DNA of 64,000 bases from Mucilaginibacter daejeonensis. Its GTDB lineage: Bacteria; Bacteroidota; Bacteroidia; Sphingobacteriales; Sphingobacteriaceae. Positions 27,701-36,405 of the stretch are shown here, piece by piece (the first letter of the stretch is position 1; each line of letters begins with the position of its first letter). The position numbers were made by a program, and so were the translations under genes. The stretch covers positions 1,364,001-1,428,000 of the forward strand of contig NZ_CP086068.1 of the NCBI RefSeq assembly GCF_020783335.1, read 5' to 3'. The notes beneath the pieces are model-generated. The model was not told the origin of the DNA. It ran no database searches and saw only the letters and a program-made list of their open reading frames with translations.

Positions 27701-28806
27701 TAGGCGATAAGCTGTTCAGTAAGTTTTATCAGGTGAGGGAGAAGAACTACTTCAAGACAGGTTTCGGCATTGGCCTTTACTTGGTGAAAGTGTTCATCGA
27801 TCAGCACAAGGGGAATATTAGCTATCATAACAATCCGACAGGCGGTACAACATTCGTATTGTCGATACCCAAAGGTAAGGCGCATTTTGCTGGAGAGCAA
27901 GTATGTACGGATATCTCCTTTGATAAAGAACATGTGACCGCTTTAATAGATCAGGATCAGAAAGAAGTGGTCACCAAAGAGGAGGAGATGATAGACCTTG
28001 GCTTGATGCTTTCCAACAAACGTTCGGTAGTGATCATTGATGATAACGATCAGATGCGTACGTACATTAAAAAGCTCTTCTCATCAGACTACAAGGTATT
28101 CGAAGCTAATACTGCGTTAAAAGGCCTGGAGCTGATAAGAGCGCATTTGCCAGACGTCATTATTAGCGATATCGTGATGGAGGAGATGGACGGGTTGGAG
28201 CTTTGTAAAGCTGTAAAAGGAGATATGACGATCAATCATATCCCGATCATATTGCTAACTGGCGACGCCACGCCTGAGATCATGCTGCAAAGTATGGAGG
28301 GAGGTGCGGTAGACTTCATCAGTAAGCCATTCCAAAGCGAGGTGCTGATGGCGCGTGTTAAGAGTGTGCTCAGGAGCAGATCAGAGCTACAAAACTACTT
28401 CTATAAGGAGGTAACGCTCAATAACACGACTCGTAACGTATCAGAAGAGAACAAAGATTTCCTATATCATTGTATTAGTATCATCGAGGCGCATTTGACC
28501 AATGAAAGATTTGATGTAGAGACCCTGGCCAAACAGGTCAATATGAGTTATCCTACGCTTTTGAAAAAGATCAAGGGGATAACCGGTCAATCGGTCAATC
28601 ATTTCATACGCTTTGTGAGATTGCGCAAAGCAGCGGAGCTATTGATCCATACCAATTGCAACGTAAATGATGCAGCCTATCGTACTGGTTTTGTCGATAT
28701 CAAATATTTTAGAGAGCACTTCAACAAGCAGTTCGGCGTCAATCCTTCCGAGTTCATTAAGAAGCATCGCTATAACTTTCAGACCGCCTATAAGCTTCAA
28801 AAATAA
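24760..28806 (+). CDS. Hybrid two-component system sensor histidine kinase/response regulator (HTCS)
   Basis: A 1348-residue one-protein two-component system. In order: signal/anchor segment (1-30), a periplasmic two-component propeller region to about 650 with repeats such as WFGTYDGLNRYD and LWIATNGGGVN, a Y_Y_Y domain (LEGWDNGWNEVGKLKTAYY), a transmembrane helix about 770-790, a HisKA dimerisation domain with phospho-acceptor His830 in NVSHEFRTPLTL, an HATPase domain (NLISNAVKFT, FKITDNGIGI, GFGIGLYLV), a receiver with Asp1137 in ISDIVMEEMDG, and an AraC-type DNA-binding domain at the C-terminus. HTCS proteins sense an oligosaccharide in the periplasm and activate the adjacent SusCD operon, here starting at 29161. 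Confidence 0.94.
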   Translation: MMRVLRLVLFLWLISFWLSGGYCFATQAVKYLGIEQGLSNNAVTCIYKDHYGFMWFGTYDGLNRYDGEKFKVFRGQWGNPNSLNSDHITAITEGFNKIFVGTFKGVVFYDETSANFTSLYYKDTKGQYRKVSSGINALVTSNAGTVFIATESNGLLAYKGQRNLCDQVQFAGTTSYTVQALTVGKDGQLWLFIKDVGLCRYDKRNGRIQLVNAQLKLANCLSLTEDADMLIGTEGGLFVYHSNTGKLEKAFNGTLKLSNNNVFDLKADKSGDLWIATNGGGVNIRNKRTGNITYLTPGQGQGSLRSGAISAIYEDEMSRKWVATLRGGVNMIESNDDHPFEVYRHDPFNNNSVINNFIISFCQDGPNGVWIGTDGGGMSYWGRQANTYKSYVHTGSANSLSSNFVVSVLKDYTGKLWVASYNGGIDLLDKASGTFKHYTCYNTAARTVDKNLWKLYEDQQGELWAGTTRGGALYRYDRTADQFELFDKNITNIHALVADKNTLWAGNYTQLFKIDLQSHKYRTIPIGNAIRTLAIDKRDRLWIGTEGGGLLLYNTGTNTSKRYTQADGLPSNAILNILIDDNDDLWCSTYNGLSQFKQRTGKFVNYKASDGLQSDQFNYNAALKLSSGDMLFGGINGFNLFNPDSVSSVSHTPSLRLTELKINNTVVSGNSRYTHGRPIADVQQINIPYNEATLAVDYSALEYSLPDKINYAYFLEGWDNGWNEVGKLKTAYYTRLNEGHYTLKIKATNTQGVWDGKMLIIQVNVLPPWYRTWWAYLLYVTFASLLGYKLWSYRSRQARLKFEIEVANMAIEREKELNEKKLSFFTNVSHEFRTPLTLIINPIKDLLNKSKEGTEELNVVYRNARRLLGLVDHLLLFRKAESDNAQMKISKVDFVTLCNEVFLCFTQQLKAKRLTYELKCDKDDIELYLDHEKIEIALFNLISNAVKFTPEGGNISIMIEEDEQNAFFKITDNGIGIAIDVGDKLFSKFYQVREKNYFKTGFGIGLYLVKVFIDQHKGNISYHNNPTGGTTFVLSIPKGKAHFAGEQVCTDISFDKEHVTALIDQDQKEVVTKEEEMIDLGLMLSNKRSVVIIDDNDQMRTYIKKLFSSDYKVFEANTALKGLELIRAHLPDVIISDIVMEEMDGLELCKAVKGDMTINHIPIILLTGDATPEIMLQSMEGGAVDFISKPFQSEVLMARVKSVLRSRSELQNYFYKEVTLNNTTRNVSEENKDFLYHCISIIEAHLTNERFDVETLAKQVNMSYPTLLKKIKGITGQSVNHFIRFVRLRKAAELLIHTNCNVNDAAYRTGFVDIKYFREHFNKQFGVNPSEFIKKHRYNFQTAYKLQK

Positions 28807-29160
28807 GGCCCCGGTCGTCATGTTGACTTGACATAAATAGCGTCTCATCGCATTCTTCGCTGTGATTCTTCTAAACCTCAAAAAAGCCTGTTTTTGAGCC
28901 GAATTAAAGTATGCTGATGAAAATACACCCCTTAAATTAACAATTTAGCCCCCTACTACGGGTGCCATTTTCAGCGTTCTTTGTTGCTGTCCGGCAGGTA
29001 TTCAAGCTGATCGGTCAACTGATCTTAAACCCAATTTAATTCATGAGAAACACTGAACGCAGCTGCCCGCCCCGGGTCGGCATTACCCTGTATTGCTACG
29101 GATAAACCACATCCGTCCCCCAGCACCATTTAAAGACCAATAACAAACCAATTCATTATT
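28807..29160. other. Intergenic control region upstream of the second SusC
   Basis: A 354-base gap. It holds a possible terminator of the sensor gene (CTCAAAAA at 28877-28884 with TTTTTGAG at 28891-28898), an A/T-rich block flanked by C-runs (CCCCTTAAATT-AACAA-TTTAGCCCCC near 28928-28955) that could be part of the HTCS binding site, and a 20-codon open frame (29043-29105) of uncertain meaning. No good TAnnTTTG promoter was found. Confidence 0.35.
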
Positions 29161-32100
29161 ATGAGTAAAAAATTTACCCTGATCATTTATTTGATACTAA
29201 TCTTCACTGCTGTAATGAGCGGCGCCAGTATCGATCTGCAAGCCCAAACTACGTCCTATACCGTTAAAGGTACCGTTACGGATGACAAGGGTGCCGCATT
29301 ACCAGGAGCCACTGTAAAGGTCAACGGATCATCATCGGGCTCTGTAACAGATGTTAACGGCGTATTTAGCATCAACTTGAACGGTCCGGCCACACTGACC
29401 GTATCGTTCATTGGCCTTGCTTCAAAAGAGGTACAAGTTACCAGTGCTACCAAGACCATCACCGTGGCCTTGTCTGACAATGGCAAGCAATTGAACGATG
29501 TAGTGGTAGTAGGTTACGGTACACAGAAAAGATCTGATATCACCGGTTCGGTAGCTTCAGTGCCTAAGCAACGTTTAGGACAATTACCTGTAACCAACGT
29601 ACTGCAAGCCATCGAGGGTACAGTGCCAGGTGTGAACATCACCACAACCTCTTCTGTTCCTGGCAGGCAGCCATCTGTGACCATCCGTGGCCAGAACTCG
29701 ATAACGGCTTCATCTGGTCCGTTCATCGTAGTGGATGGTATACCACTAAGCAAGAGCGGTGGCTCGTTGAATGATATCAACCCTAATGACATCGCGTCTG
29801 TCGAGGTGTTGAAAGATGCGTCGGCCGCAGCTATTTACGGTGCTAACGGTTCGCAAGGTGTTATCTTAGTGACCACCAAACGTGGTACTACCGGTAAGCC
29901 AGTGATCAGGTACACCGGATATGCAGGTTTCGAGAACCTTGGCCACATCCTTACGCCACGTGACCCGGCTTCATTCACTCAAAAATATCTTGATTACCTG
30001 TCGCAGAACAAGTTGCCTCAGCAGTTCCCGGAGCCTGTGTATAACAACACCGAAAGAGCGAATTATGCCGCAGGACGTACCATTGATTGGGTAAAAGAGA
30101 CCACCCAACAAGGTATCATGCAAGATCACAACTTAAGCGTAAGTGGTGGTTCGCCAGACGTGAAATATTTTGTATCCGCCGATTACCTGAAACAAAAAGG
30201 TGTGATCAAAGGCTATCAATACAACCGGGTGAGCGTTAGATCTAATCTTGATGTGAACGTAACGGACTTTTTGACCGTAGGCACTAACCTTTATTTGGCT
30301 AATAACAACTACGACGGTGGCCGTGCTAATTTGCTTAATGCTACAGCGATGAGTCCTTACGGTAACTTGTACAATGCCGATGGCACCTACGTGATCTACC
30401 CGATGGCGCCAGAGCAACTGTACGTAAATCCATTGTTAGGTTTGACCACCAGCCAGATCAACCGTAGTGTGAACCTAAGCGGTAATGGCTATGCTGATGT
30501 GAAATTTGGTGGAATCTTTAAAGGACTTAGATATCGTTTGAACGCAGGTTATAATTACATTCCTACTCGCGTTAATAGTTATAGCGGTCGTTTGGCCAAT
30601 ACCCCTCTTGGTGCAGCTACAGCTTCCAACTCAGAGACCAATAGCTACACCATCGATAACCTGCTTTATTACACCCGTGATTTTGGTAAACACCACATCG
30701 ACTTCACTGGTCTTTATACAGCTACGCAACGTAAATACTACGTTTCAGGTATCTCAGGTGTAGGTTACATCAACGATGAGCTATTATACAACCAGATCGG
30801 TATCGGTGCTACAGTATCAGGTTTGACCGTTAACAATAGCTATTCAGGCAGCTATGCAGATCGTTACGGCCTAAACTCTCAAATGGCCCGTTTGCTATAC
30901 TCTTATGACGGTCGTTATGTGTTCACTGGTACCATCCGTCGTGATGGTTCATCAGTTTTCGGATCGAACACCTCAAAAACTGGTTACTTCCCTGCAGCAG
31001 CCTTAGCGTGGAATGTGAGCAACGAAGGCTTTATGAAAGGCTCTAACTTATTCAGCAACCTGAAGTTGCGTGCATCGTTCGGTAGAACAGGTAACGAGGC
31101 GATCGGTGTATATAGCACCATCACCACCGACGGTACCGTGCGCTTTCCATTCAATGGCACCAGCTATGTTGGTGTAGTGGCCAGCAACCTGGGTAACGGG
31201 AACTTACACTGGGAATCAACCTTACAGACCAACCTGGCCGCTGAGTTCGGTATTTTGAAGGACCGCATTAGTGGTGTGATCGAGGTTTATGACTCACGCA
31301 CTTCAGGCCTGTTATTGAACAGGGCACTGCCACGCATCACTGGTTATGGTAGCATTGTTGACAACTTGGGTAAAGTAGGCAACAAAGGTATCGAGGTTAC
31401 CCTGAACACCCGTAACGTTAACGGTCGTGATTTTAAGTGGGAGAGTGCCATCGTTTTCGCATCTAACAAGAACCGTATCATTGATCTTTATGGCGATGGT
31501 AAAGACGACCTGGGTAACAGATGGTTCATTGGCAAACCGATCAGTGTGATCTATGATTACAAAATGACCGGTGTTTGGCAAACAGGTGAGGATGTTTCTA
31601 AACAAGATCCTACAGCCAAACCAGGCGATCTTAAATTTGCCGACCTTAATGGAGATGGCAAGATAAGTGCAGAGTCTGACCGTATGATATTAGGGCAAAC
31701 AGCTCCAAAATGGACCGGTGGCTTTACCAACACCTTCCGTTACAAGGACCTGAGCCTGGTAGTGTTCATACAGACCGCACAAGGCATGTTAAAGAACAAC
31801 CCAGACTATAACTATGCTGATGAGTCGGGTCGTAGAAATACACCTGCCGCTATCGGTTACTGGACCCCGACCAATGGCAATAACGAATTTCAATCATTAT
31901 CTTATACCAACACACGTGGTTACGGCTATCCGCACAATGCAAGCTATACCAGGCTGAAGGACGTCACGCTGACCTATAATGTACCGGTAAGGTTCATTGA
32001 AAAGGCCCACATCTCTGGCCTGAGCGTTTACTTGAGCGGTCGTAACTTGAAGACCTTCACCAATTGGATCGGCTGGGACCCAGAGAATAACTTCTCGACC

Positions 32101-32178
32101 AGGGGTTCAGGCGATTGGGTGAACAACTATCCACAAACACGCACCATTGTGTTCGGTGCTAACATTTCTTTAAAATAA
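29161..32178 (+). CDS. SusC/RagA-family TonB-linked outer membrane transporter (second locus)
   Basis: A 1005-residue TonB-dependent transporter: signal peptide (ending DLQAQ), carboxypeptidase-regulatory-like domain (VKGTVTDDKGAALPGATVKV), the SusC signature VVVVGYGTQKRSDITGSVAS, plug (PFIVVDGIPL, SVEVLKDASAAAIYGANGS), then the beta-barrel. It would import oligosaccharides across the outer membrane with the SusD encoded 16 bases downstream. Control by the HTCS protein encoded just upstream is expected. The substrate is inferred from the enzymes that follow. Confidence 0.94.
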   Translation: MSKKFTLIIYLILIFTAVMSGASIDLQAQTTSYTVKGTVTDDKGAALPGATVKVNGSSSGSVTDVNGVFSINLNGPATLTVSFIGLASKEVQVTSATKTITVALSDNGKQLNDVVVVGYGTQKRSDITGSVASVPKQRLGQLPVTNVLQAIEGTVPGVNITTTSSVPGRQPSVTIRGQNSITASSGPFIVVDGIPLSKSGGSLNDINPNDIASVEVLKDASAAAIYGANGSQGVILVTTKRGTTGKPVIRYTGYAGFENLGHILTPRDPASFTQKYLDYLSQNKLPQQFPEPVYNNTERANYAAGRTIDWVKETTQQGIMQDHNLSVSGGSPDVKYFVSADYLKQKGVIKGYQYNRVSVRSNLDVNVTDFLTVGTNLYLANNNYDGGRANLLNATAMSPYGNLYNADGTYVIYPMAPEQLYVNPLLGLTTSQINRSVNLSGNGYADVKFGGIFKGLRYRLNAGYNYIPTRVNSYSGRLANTPLGAATASNSETNSYTIDNLLYYTRDFGKHHIDFTGLYTATQRKYYVSGISGVGYINDELLYNQIGIGATVSGLTVNNSYSGSYADRYGLNSQMARLLYSYDGRYVFTGTIRRDGSSVFGSNTSKTGYFPAAALAWNVSNEGFMKGSNLFSNLKLRASFGRTGNEAIGVYSTITTDGTVRFPFNGTSYVGVVASNLGNGNLHWESTLQTNLAAEFGILKDRISGVIEVYDSRTSGLLLNRALPRITGYGSIVDNLGKVGNKGIEVTLNTRNVNGRDFKWESAIVFASNKNRIIDLYGDGKDDLGNRWFIGKPISVIYDYKMTGVWQTGEDVSKQDPTAKPGDLKFADLNGDGKISAESDRMILGQTAPKWTGGFTNTFRYKDLSLVVFIQTAQGMLKNNPDYNYADESGRRNTPAAIGYWTPTNGNNEFQSLSYTNTRGYGYPHNASYTRLKDVTLTYNVPVRFIEKAHISGLSVYLSGRNLKTFTNWIGWDPENNFSTRGSGDWVNNYPQTRTIVFGANISLK

Positions 32179-32194
32179 GATAAACTGAAAAGAC

Positions 32195-33820
32195 ATGAAA
32201 AAATACTCGATCATATCCATATCAGCTATACTGGCCATATCGGCGTTCACTTCTTGTAAAAAGAGCTTTTTGGATGAAAAACCATATTCTTCTTATACTC
32301 CGCTTACACTATCCGATTCGTTGGGTGTGGAAGCTTCTGAAATAGGATTATATAATTTAACTACGGGTACGCTCACTTATTCGAGTGCACAAGGCTGGCC
32401 AAGTGTATGGCAGGTAGGTACCGACGTTGCCAACGCCACCGCCCAGCAACAAGGTATCGAGGTGCCTTACTATGATTATAATCAGCTGGGTTCTAACGAT
32501 GGTGCAGCATCATTTATATGGCAACGTAATTATTCACTGATCAATAACACCAACGCGATCATTAGTGTGACCAGTAACTCGGCCAATACTAAGTTAGGTC
32601 CGGTGGGTAAAAGGCAAGCTGAGGCCGAAGCCAAGTTCTTCAGGGCTTATGCTTATAACAGTTTGGCTACACTTTTCGGACGTGTGCCGATCATCACGCA
32701 GCCATTGACCACGCCAAAGCTTGATTTTACCAGGGCATCTCTTGATGAGGTCAACACTCTCATCGTAAATGACCTTACCTATTCCATCACCAATCTGGCT
32801 GATCTTAATGCAGGTACTGGTCGCACCAACACGCAGGGCAGACCAGTGAGCAGAGCTAATAAGTATATGGCCATGCAATTACTGGCAGAGGCCTACCTGC
32901 GTATGGGCAAAAATGATCTGGCCGAAGCTCAGGCACAGGCGGTGATCAACAGCGGTAAGTTCAGCCTGATCAGGAACCGTTACGGCGTACGCGCCACTGG
33001 TGCCGGTGATTACTACTCAGACATGTTCGTATATGGTAATCAACGCAGATGGCAAGGTAACTCAGAAGCGATCTGGGTACTGGAGCAAGAGAACCCATCT
33101 ACCGTGGTTGGTGGTAACGTTGATGCCGCTCAACAGCGTCGCGTTTGGACACCTGCTTACTACGCGATCCCAGGCATGCTTCCAGTGGATTCGTTAGGTG
33201 GACGCGGCATTGGTCGTTTGCGTTTGAGCAACTGGGTGTTGTACCGATTATATCAAAGCGGTGACATTCGTAACTCCCAATACAGCATCAGAAGGCGTTA
33301 CTATTACAATGACCCCGCATTCCCGGCCTTGCTGGGCAAGCAGGTGCCATTCTCGGGTGCCGATACCTTGTTCCGGATCTGCCCGGCAACCACCAAATGG
33401 GGCGCTTTTGACCCGAACGATACATTTGGTTATGCCATGATCAAAGATTTTATCATGATGCGTTTAGGCGAGACCTACTTGTTACTGGCAGAGGCGCAGA
33501 TCAAACAAGGTAAAACAGCTGAGGCTGCTAACACCATTAATGTACTGCGTACTCGTGCCAACGCACCACAAGTGACCGCCGCACAAATGAATCTGGACTT
33601 TTTGCTGGATGAGCGTGCACGTGAGCTGATCGGCGAAGAGAACCGCAGGATGACGCTAATGCGTACCGGTACGCTGGTGGATCGTGCGTTAAGACTTAAC
33701 TCCAACGATGCGGCACGTCCTATAGCAGGTCTCACCTCAAAGAACTTGTTATTACCTATACCGCTTAGCGAGATACAGTTGAATAAGGACGCTGTTCTTG
33801 AACAAAATCCAGGTTATTGA
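32195..33820 (+). CDS. SusD/RagB-family glycan-binding lipoprotein (second locus)
   Basis: A 541-residue lipoprotein with signal peptide ending FTSC followed by KKSFLDEKPYS, a typical SusD start. The helical core has RQAEAEAKFFRAYAYNSLAT and GRVPIITQPL; the C-terminus has NLLLPIPLSEIQLNKDAVLE then QNPGY. It lies on the cell surface as lid of the SusC channel. A strong hairpin follows the stop and separates the SusCD pair from the enzyme genes. Confidence 0.94.
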   Translation: MKKYSIISISAILAISAFTSCKKSFLDEKPYSSYTPLTLSDSLGVEASEIGLYNLTTGTLTYSSAQGWPSVWQVGTDVANATAQQQGIEVPYYDYNQLGSNDGAASFIWQRNYSLINNTNAIISVTSNSANTKLGPVGKRQAEAEAKFFRAYAYNSLATLFGRVPIITQPLTTPKLDFTRASLDEVNTLIVNDLTYSITNLADLNAGTGRTNTQGRPVSRANKYMAMQLLAEAYLRMGKNDLAEAQAQAVINSGKFSLIRNRYGVRATGAGDYYSDMFVYGNQRRWQGNSEAIWVLEQENPSTVVGGNVDAAQQRRVWTPAYYAIPGMLPVDSLGGRGIGRLRLSNWVLYRLYQSGDIRNSQYSIRRRYYYNDPAFPALLGKQVPFSGADTLFRICPATTKWGAFDPNDTFGYAMIKDFIMMRLGETYLLLAEAQIKQGKTAEAANTINVLRTRANAPQVTAAQMNLDFLLDERARELIGEENRRMTLMRTGTLVDRALRLNSNDAARPIAGLTSKNLLLPIPLSEIQLNKDAVLEQNPGY

Positions 33821-33831
33821 TAATACTTTAT

Positions 33832-33856
33832 AAAGAAGGGGCAATGCCCCTTCTTT
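33832..33856 (+). terminator. Hairpin between SusD and the enzyme genes
   Basis: A perfect 11-bp stem (AAAGAAGGGGC / GCCCCTTCTTT) with a 3-base loop lies 11 bases after the SusD stop and 11 bases before the next ATG. Such partial terminators commonly let SusCD be expressed above the enzymes. Confidence 0.65.
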
Positions 33857-33867
33857 ATATTTGATAA

Positions 33868-35187
33868 ATGAAAGCATACCAACGATCCTTCTTTTTCTTC
33901 ATGGCGTTACAGTTCTACGTAACGTCGTTGTGGGCTCAATCCGTAAGCACCATAGCCAGTGATGGCTGGGCCAATAACTCCGTCAATACGGTCATCTTTC
34001 GTCGTAATTCATTGGATACATTTGGTGGATGGCAGTATGCGGCCTATTATGACAAAGATCAGTATGTGATTTTAGCAAAAAGACGTACAGGTAGTAACAA
34101 GTGGACCGTTTCACGCACCAGTTACCAAGGTAATGCTACTGATGCACATCGCTCGATCAGTATGATCGTGGATGGGCATGGGTACATACATGTGGCCTGG
34201 GGACATCACAACGATCCGCTTAATTATGCTGTAAGCGTGGCGCCCGGTTCATTAAAGTTGAGTGCAAAGCGCGCTATGACCGGTGTTAGAGAAAACAAGC
34301 TGACCTATCCTGAATTTTACCATTTGGCGAACGGTGATGTATTGTTCACCTACCGTGACGGAGGTTCAGGCAATGGCAATTACTTGATGAATAAGTATAG
34401 CGTGGGCGCAAGGAAATGGAGCCGTGTGCAAGAAGACCTTATAGACGGTGAGGGGAAGCGAAATGCTTACTGTCAATTAGCGGTCGATCATAAAGGCGTT
34501 ATAAACCTATCGTGGGTATGGCGTGAATCGCCTGATGTAGCCAGTAATCATGACCTGGCTTACGCTTGCTCAAAAGACGGGGGAAGGACCTGGCAACGCA
34601 GTAACGGTGAGAAATATCAGTTGCCTATCACGGCAGCCAATGCCGAGTATGCCTGTAAGATACCTCAACGTAGCGAGCTGATCAATCAAACCTCTATGAC
34701 CACCGATGGTGATGGACATCCTTACATCGCTACCTATTGGCGTGATAGTGCTCGTACAATACCGCAGTATCATTTGGTATATCACGATGGGATGAAATGG
34801 AATATTAAGGATTTGACATTCCGTAGGTCCGCGTTCTCTCTAAGTGGTGGCGGTACCAAAAGCATACCCATTTCGAGGCCGCAGATCATTGCTTGGAAAA
34901 GGGGTAAGACCACAGCAGCGGCATTGATCTTCAGGGATGAAGAACGCGGCAGTAAGGTCTCATTGGCGGTAAATAAAGATCTGAAGAAAGATGTATGGAA
35001 GTTAGAGGATCTTGGCGGCGGGTCAGTAGGAGCATGGGAGCCTACCTACGATACCCGACTTTGGGATAATGATCGTATATTGAACCTTTTTGTACAAAAG
35101 GTTACCCAGATCGATGGTGAGGGTGTGGCCAATAGTACAGTTGAACCAGTACAGGTATGGCAGTGGATGCCACCTAAAACTAATTGA
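33868..35187 (+). CDS. BNR_4-type seven-bladed propeller protein, putative polysaccharide lyase
   Basis: A 439-residue secreted protein (signal peptide ending SLWAQ). I recognise the BNR_4 family from DAHRSISMIVDGHGYIHVAW, GHHNDPLNYAVS, LTYPEFYHLANGDVLFTYRD, and repeated propeller blades. This fold is used by PL24/PL25 ulvan lyases and, I believe, by some lyases that remove terminal rhamnose from glucuronic acid. Paired conserved His residues (HRSI, WGHHN) could act in beta-elimination. The next gene is a GH88 unsaturated-uronyl hydrolase, the usual partner of a lyase, which supports lyase activity. Exact substrate is inference. Confidence 0.65.
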   Translation: MKAYQRSFFFFMALQFYVTSLWAQSVSTIASDGWANNSVNTVIFRRNSLDTFGGWQYAAYYDKDQYVILAKRRTGSNKWTVSRTSYQGNATDAHRSISMIVDGHGYIHVAWGHHNDPLNYAVSVAPGSLKLSAKRAMTGVRENKLTYPEFYHLANGDVLFTYRDGGSGNGNYLMNKYSVGARKWSRVQEDLIDGEGKRNAYCQLAVDHKGVINLSWVWRESPDVASNHDLAYACSKDGGRTWQRSNGEKYQLPITAANAEYACKIPQRSELINQTSMTTDGDGHPYIATYWRDSARTIPQYHLVYHDGMKWNIKDLTFRRSAFSLSGGGTKSIPISRPQIIAWKRGKTTAAALIFRDEERGSKVSLAVNKDLKKDVWKLEDLGGGSVGAWEPTYDTRLWDNDRILNLFVQKVTQIDGEGVANSTVEPVQVWQWMPPKTN

Positions 35188-35193
35188 CCGATC

Positions 35194-36405
35194 ATGTTGA
35201 AAAGAAAAGTTTTATGGGTAGCTGGTATAGCTGCCTTCGCAATGGTGACCCTTGCCAATGCACAAACCAAACCGACGTTCAAGGCAGACAAGGCCTTACT
35301 AAAGACCATTGCGGCCGACATCCGTTTGGGTGATGAGCAGTACAAGCTGATGGCAAAAGAACTTGGACCCGACCGTTTCCCGAAGACCTATGACCCGAAG
35401 ACCGACAGTTTAAAAACAAGCGGATCTGACTGGTGGTGCAGTGGTTTTTATCCTGGAACTTTATTGTACTTGTATAAGGAGACAAAGGATGAGGTACTGC
35501 TAACTGAGGCGGAGCGCATCATGAAAGTGCTTGAAAAGGAACAGTACAACAAAACTACCCATGACTTGGGCTTTATGATGTATTGTAGTTTTGGCAATGC
35601 ACAAAAGATCGCGCCCAAGGCGGAATATAAGGATATCCTGTTGAATAGTGCCAGGTCACTGGCCAGCCGCTTCGACCCCAAGGTGGGGTGTATCAGATCG
35701 TGGGATTCCAAGCGTTCGGAGTACCTGGTCATCATCGATAACATGATGAATTTGGAACTGCTGTTCTGGGCAAGCAAAGTATCCGGTGATCCCACTTTCC
35801 GCAACATCGCGATCACGCACGCCAACACCACCATGAAACATCACTTCCGTCCTGACTTCAGCTCATACCATGTCATCAACTATGACCCGCAAACAGGCGC
35901 GGTACAGCAAAAGCGTACCGCTCAGGGTTATTCAGATGCATCAGCCTGGGCGCGTGGACAAGCTTGGGGGCTTTACGGTTACACCGTTATGTATCGCGAA
36001 ACAAAGGACAAAAAATATTTGGATCAGGCACAACACATCGCTGAGTTCATCTTAACCAATCCCAACCTTCCAAAAGATAAGATACCGTACTGGGACTTCA
36101 ACGCGCCTAATATACCTAATGCCTTACGGGATGCTTCGGCAGGTGCGGTGATGGCATCGGCGTTATTGGAGCTTTGTACTTATGTTCCAAAGGCGTCAGG
36201 TCAAAAATACTTCAATACTGCACAAACCATGGTACGTTCGTTGTCAGGTGCGCCGTATATATCCAAGCCGGGTACTAATGGAGGCTTTTTGTTAGGGCAT
36301 AGCGTGGGTCACATTCCGCAAGGAACCGAAGTGGATGTGCCCCTTACTTATGCTGATTATTACTTTGTGGAATCAATGATCCGCTATAAAGCATTTGCCA
36401 AATAG
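35194..36405 (+). CDS. GH88/GH105-like unsaturated glucuronyl hydrolase
   Basis: A 403-residue enzyme with signal peptide (ending LANAQ) and an (alpha/alpha)6 barrel. Landmarks of GH88 are HDLGFMMYCSFGNA with Asp124, VIIDNMMNLELLFWAS with Asp182 (matching in spacing the Asp pair of characterised Bacillus UGL), and DASAWARGQAWGLYGYTVMY. These enzymes hydrate the vinyl ether of 4,5-unsaturated glucuronic acid left by a lyase, releasing it from oligosaccharide ends. The gene starts 6 bases after the putative lyase gene and its stop abuts the next ATG, so these act in one operon. Confidence 0.9.
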   Translation: MLKRKVLWVAGIAAFAMVTLANAQTKPTFKADKALLKTIAADIRLGDEQYKLMAKELGPDRFPKTYDPKTDSLKTSGSDWWCSGFYPGTLLYLYKETKDEVLLTEAERIMKVLEKEQYNKTTHDLGFMMYCSFGNAQKIAPKAEYKDILLNSARSLASRFDPKVGCIRSWDSKRSEYLVIIDNMMNLELLFWASKVSGDPTFRNIAITHANTTMKHHFRPDFSSYHVINYDPQTGAVQQKRTAQGYSDASAWARGQAWGLYGYTVMYRETKDKKYLDQAQHIAEFILTNPNLPKDKIPYWDFNAPNIPNALRDASAGAVMASALLELCTYVPKASGQKYFNTAQTMVRSLSGAPYISKPGTNGGFLLGHSVGHIPQGTEVDVPLTYADYYFVESMIRYKAFAK

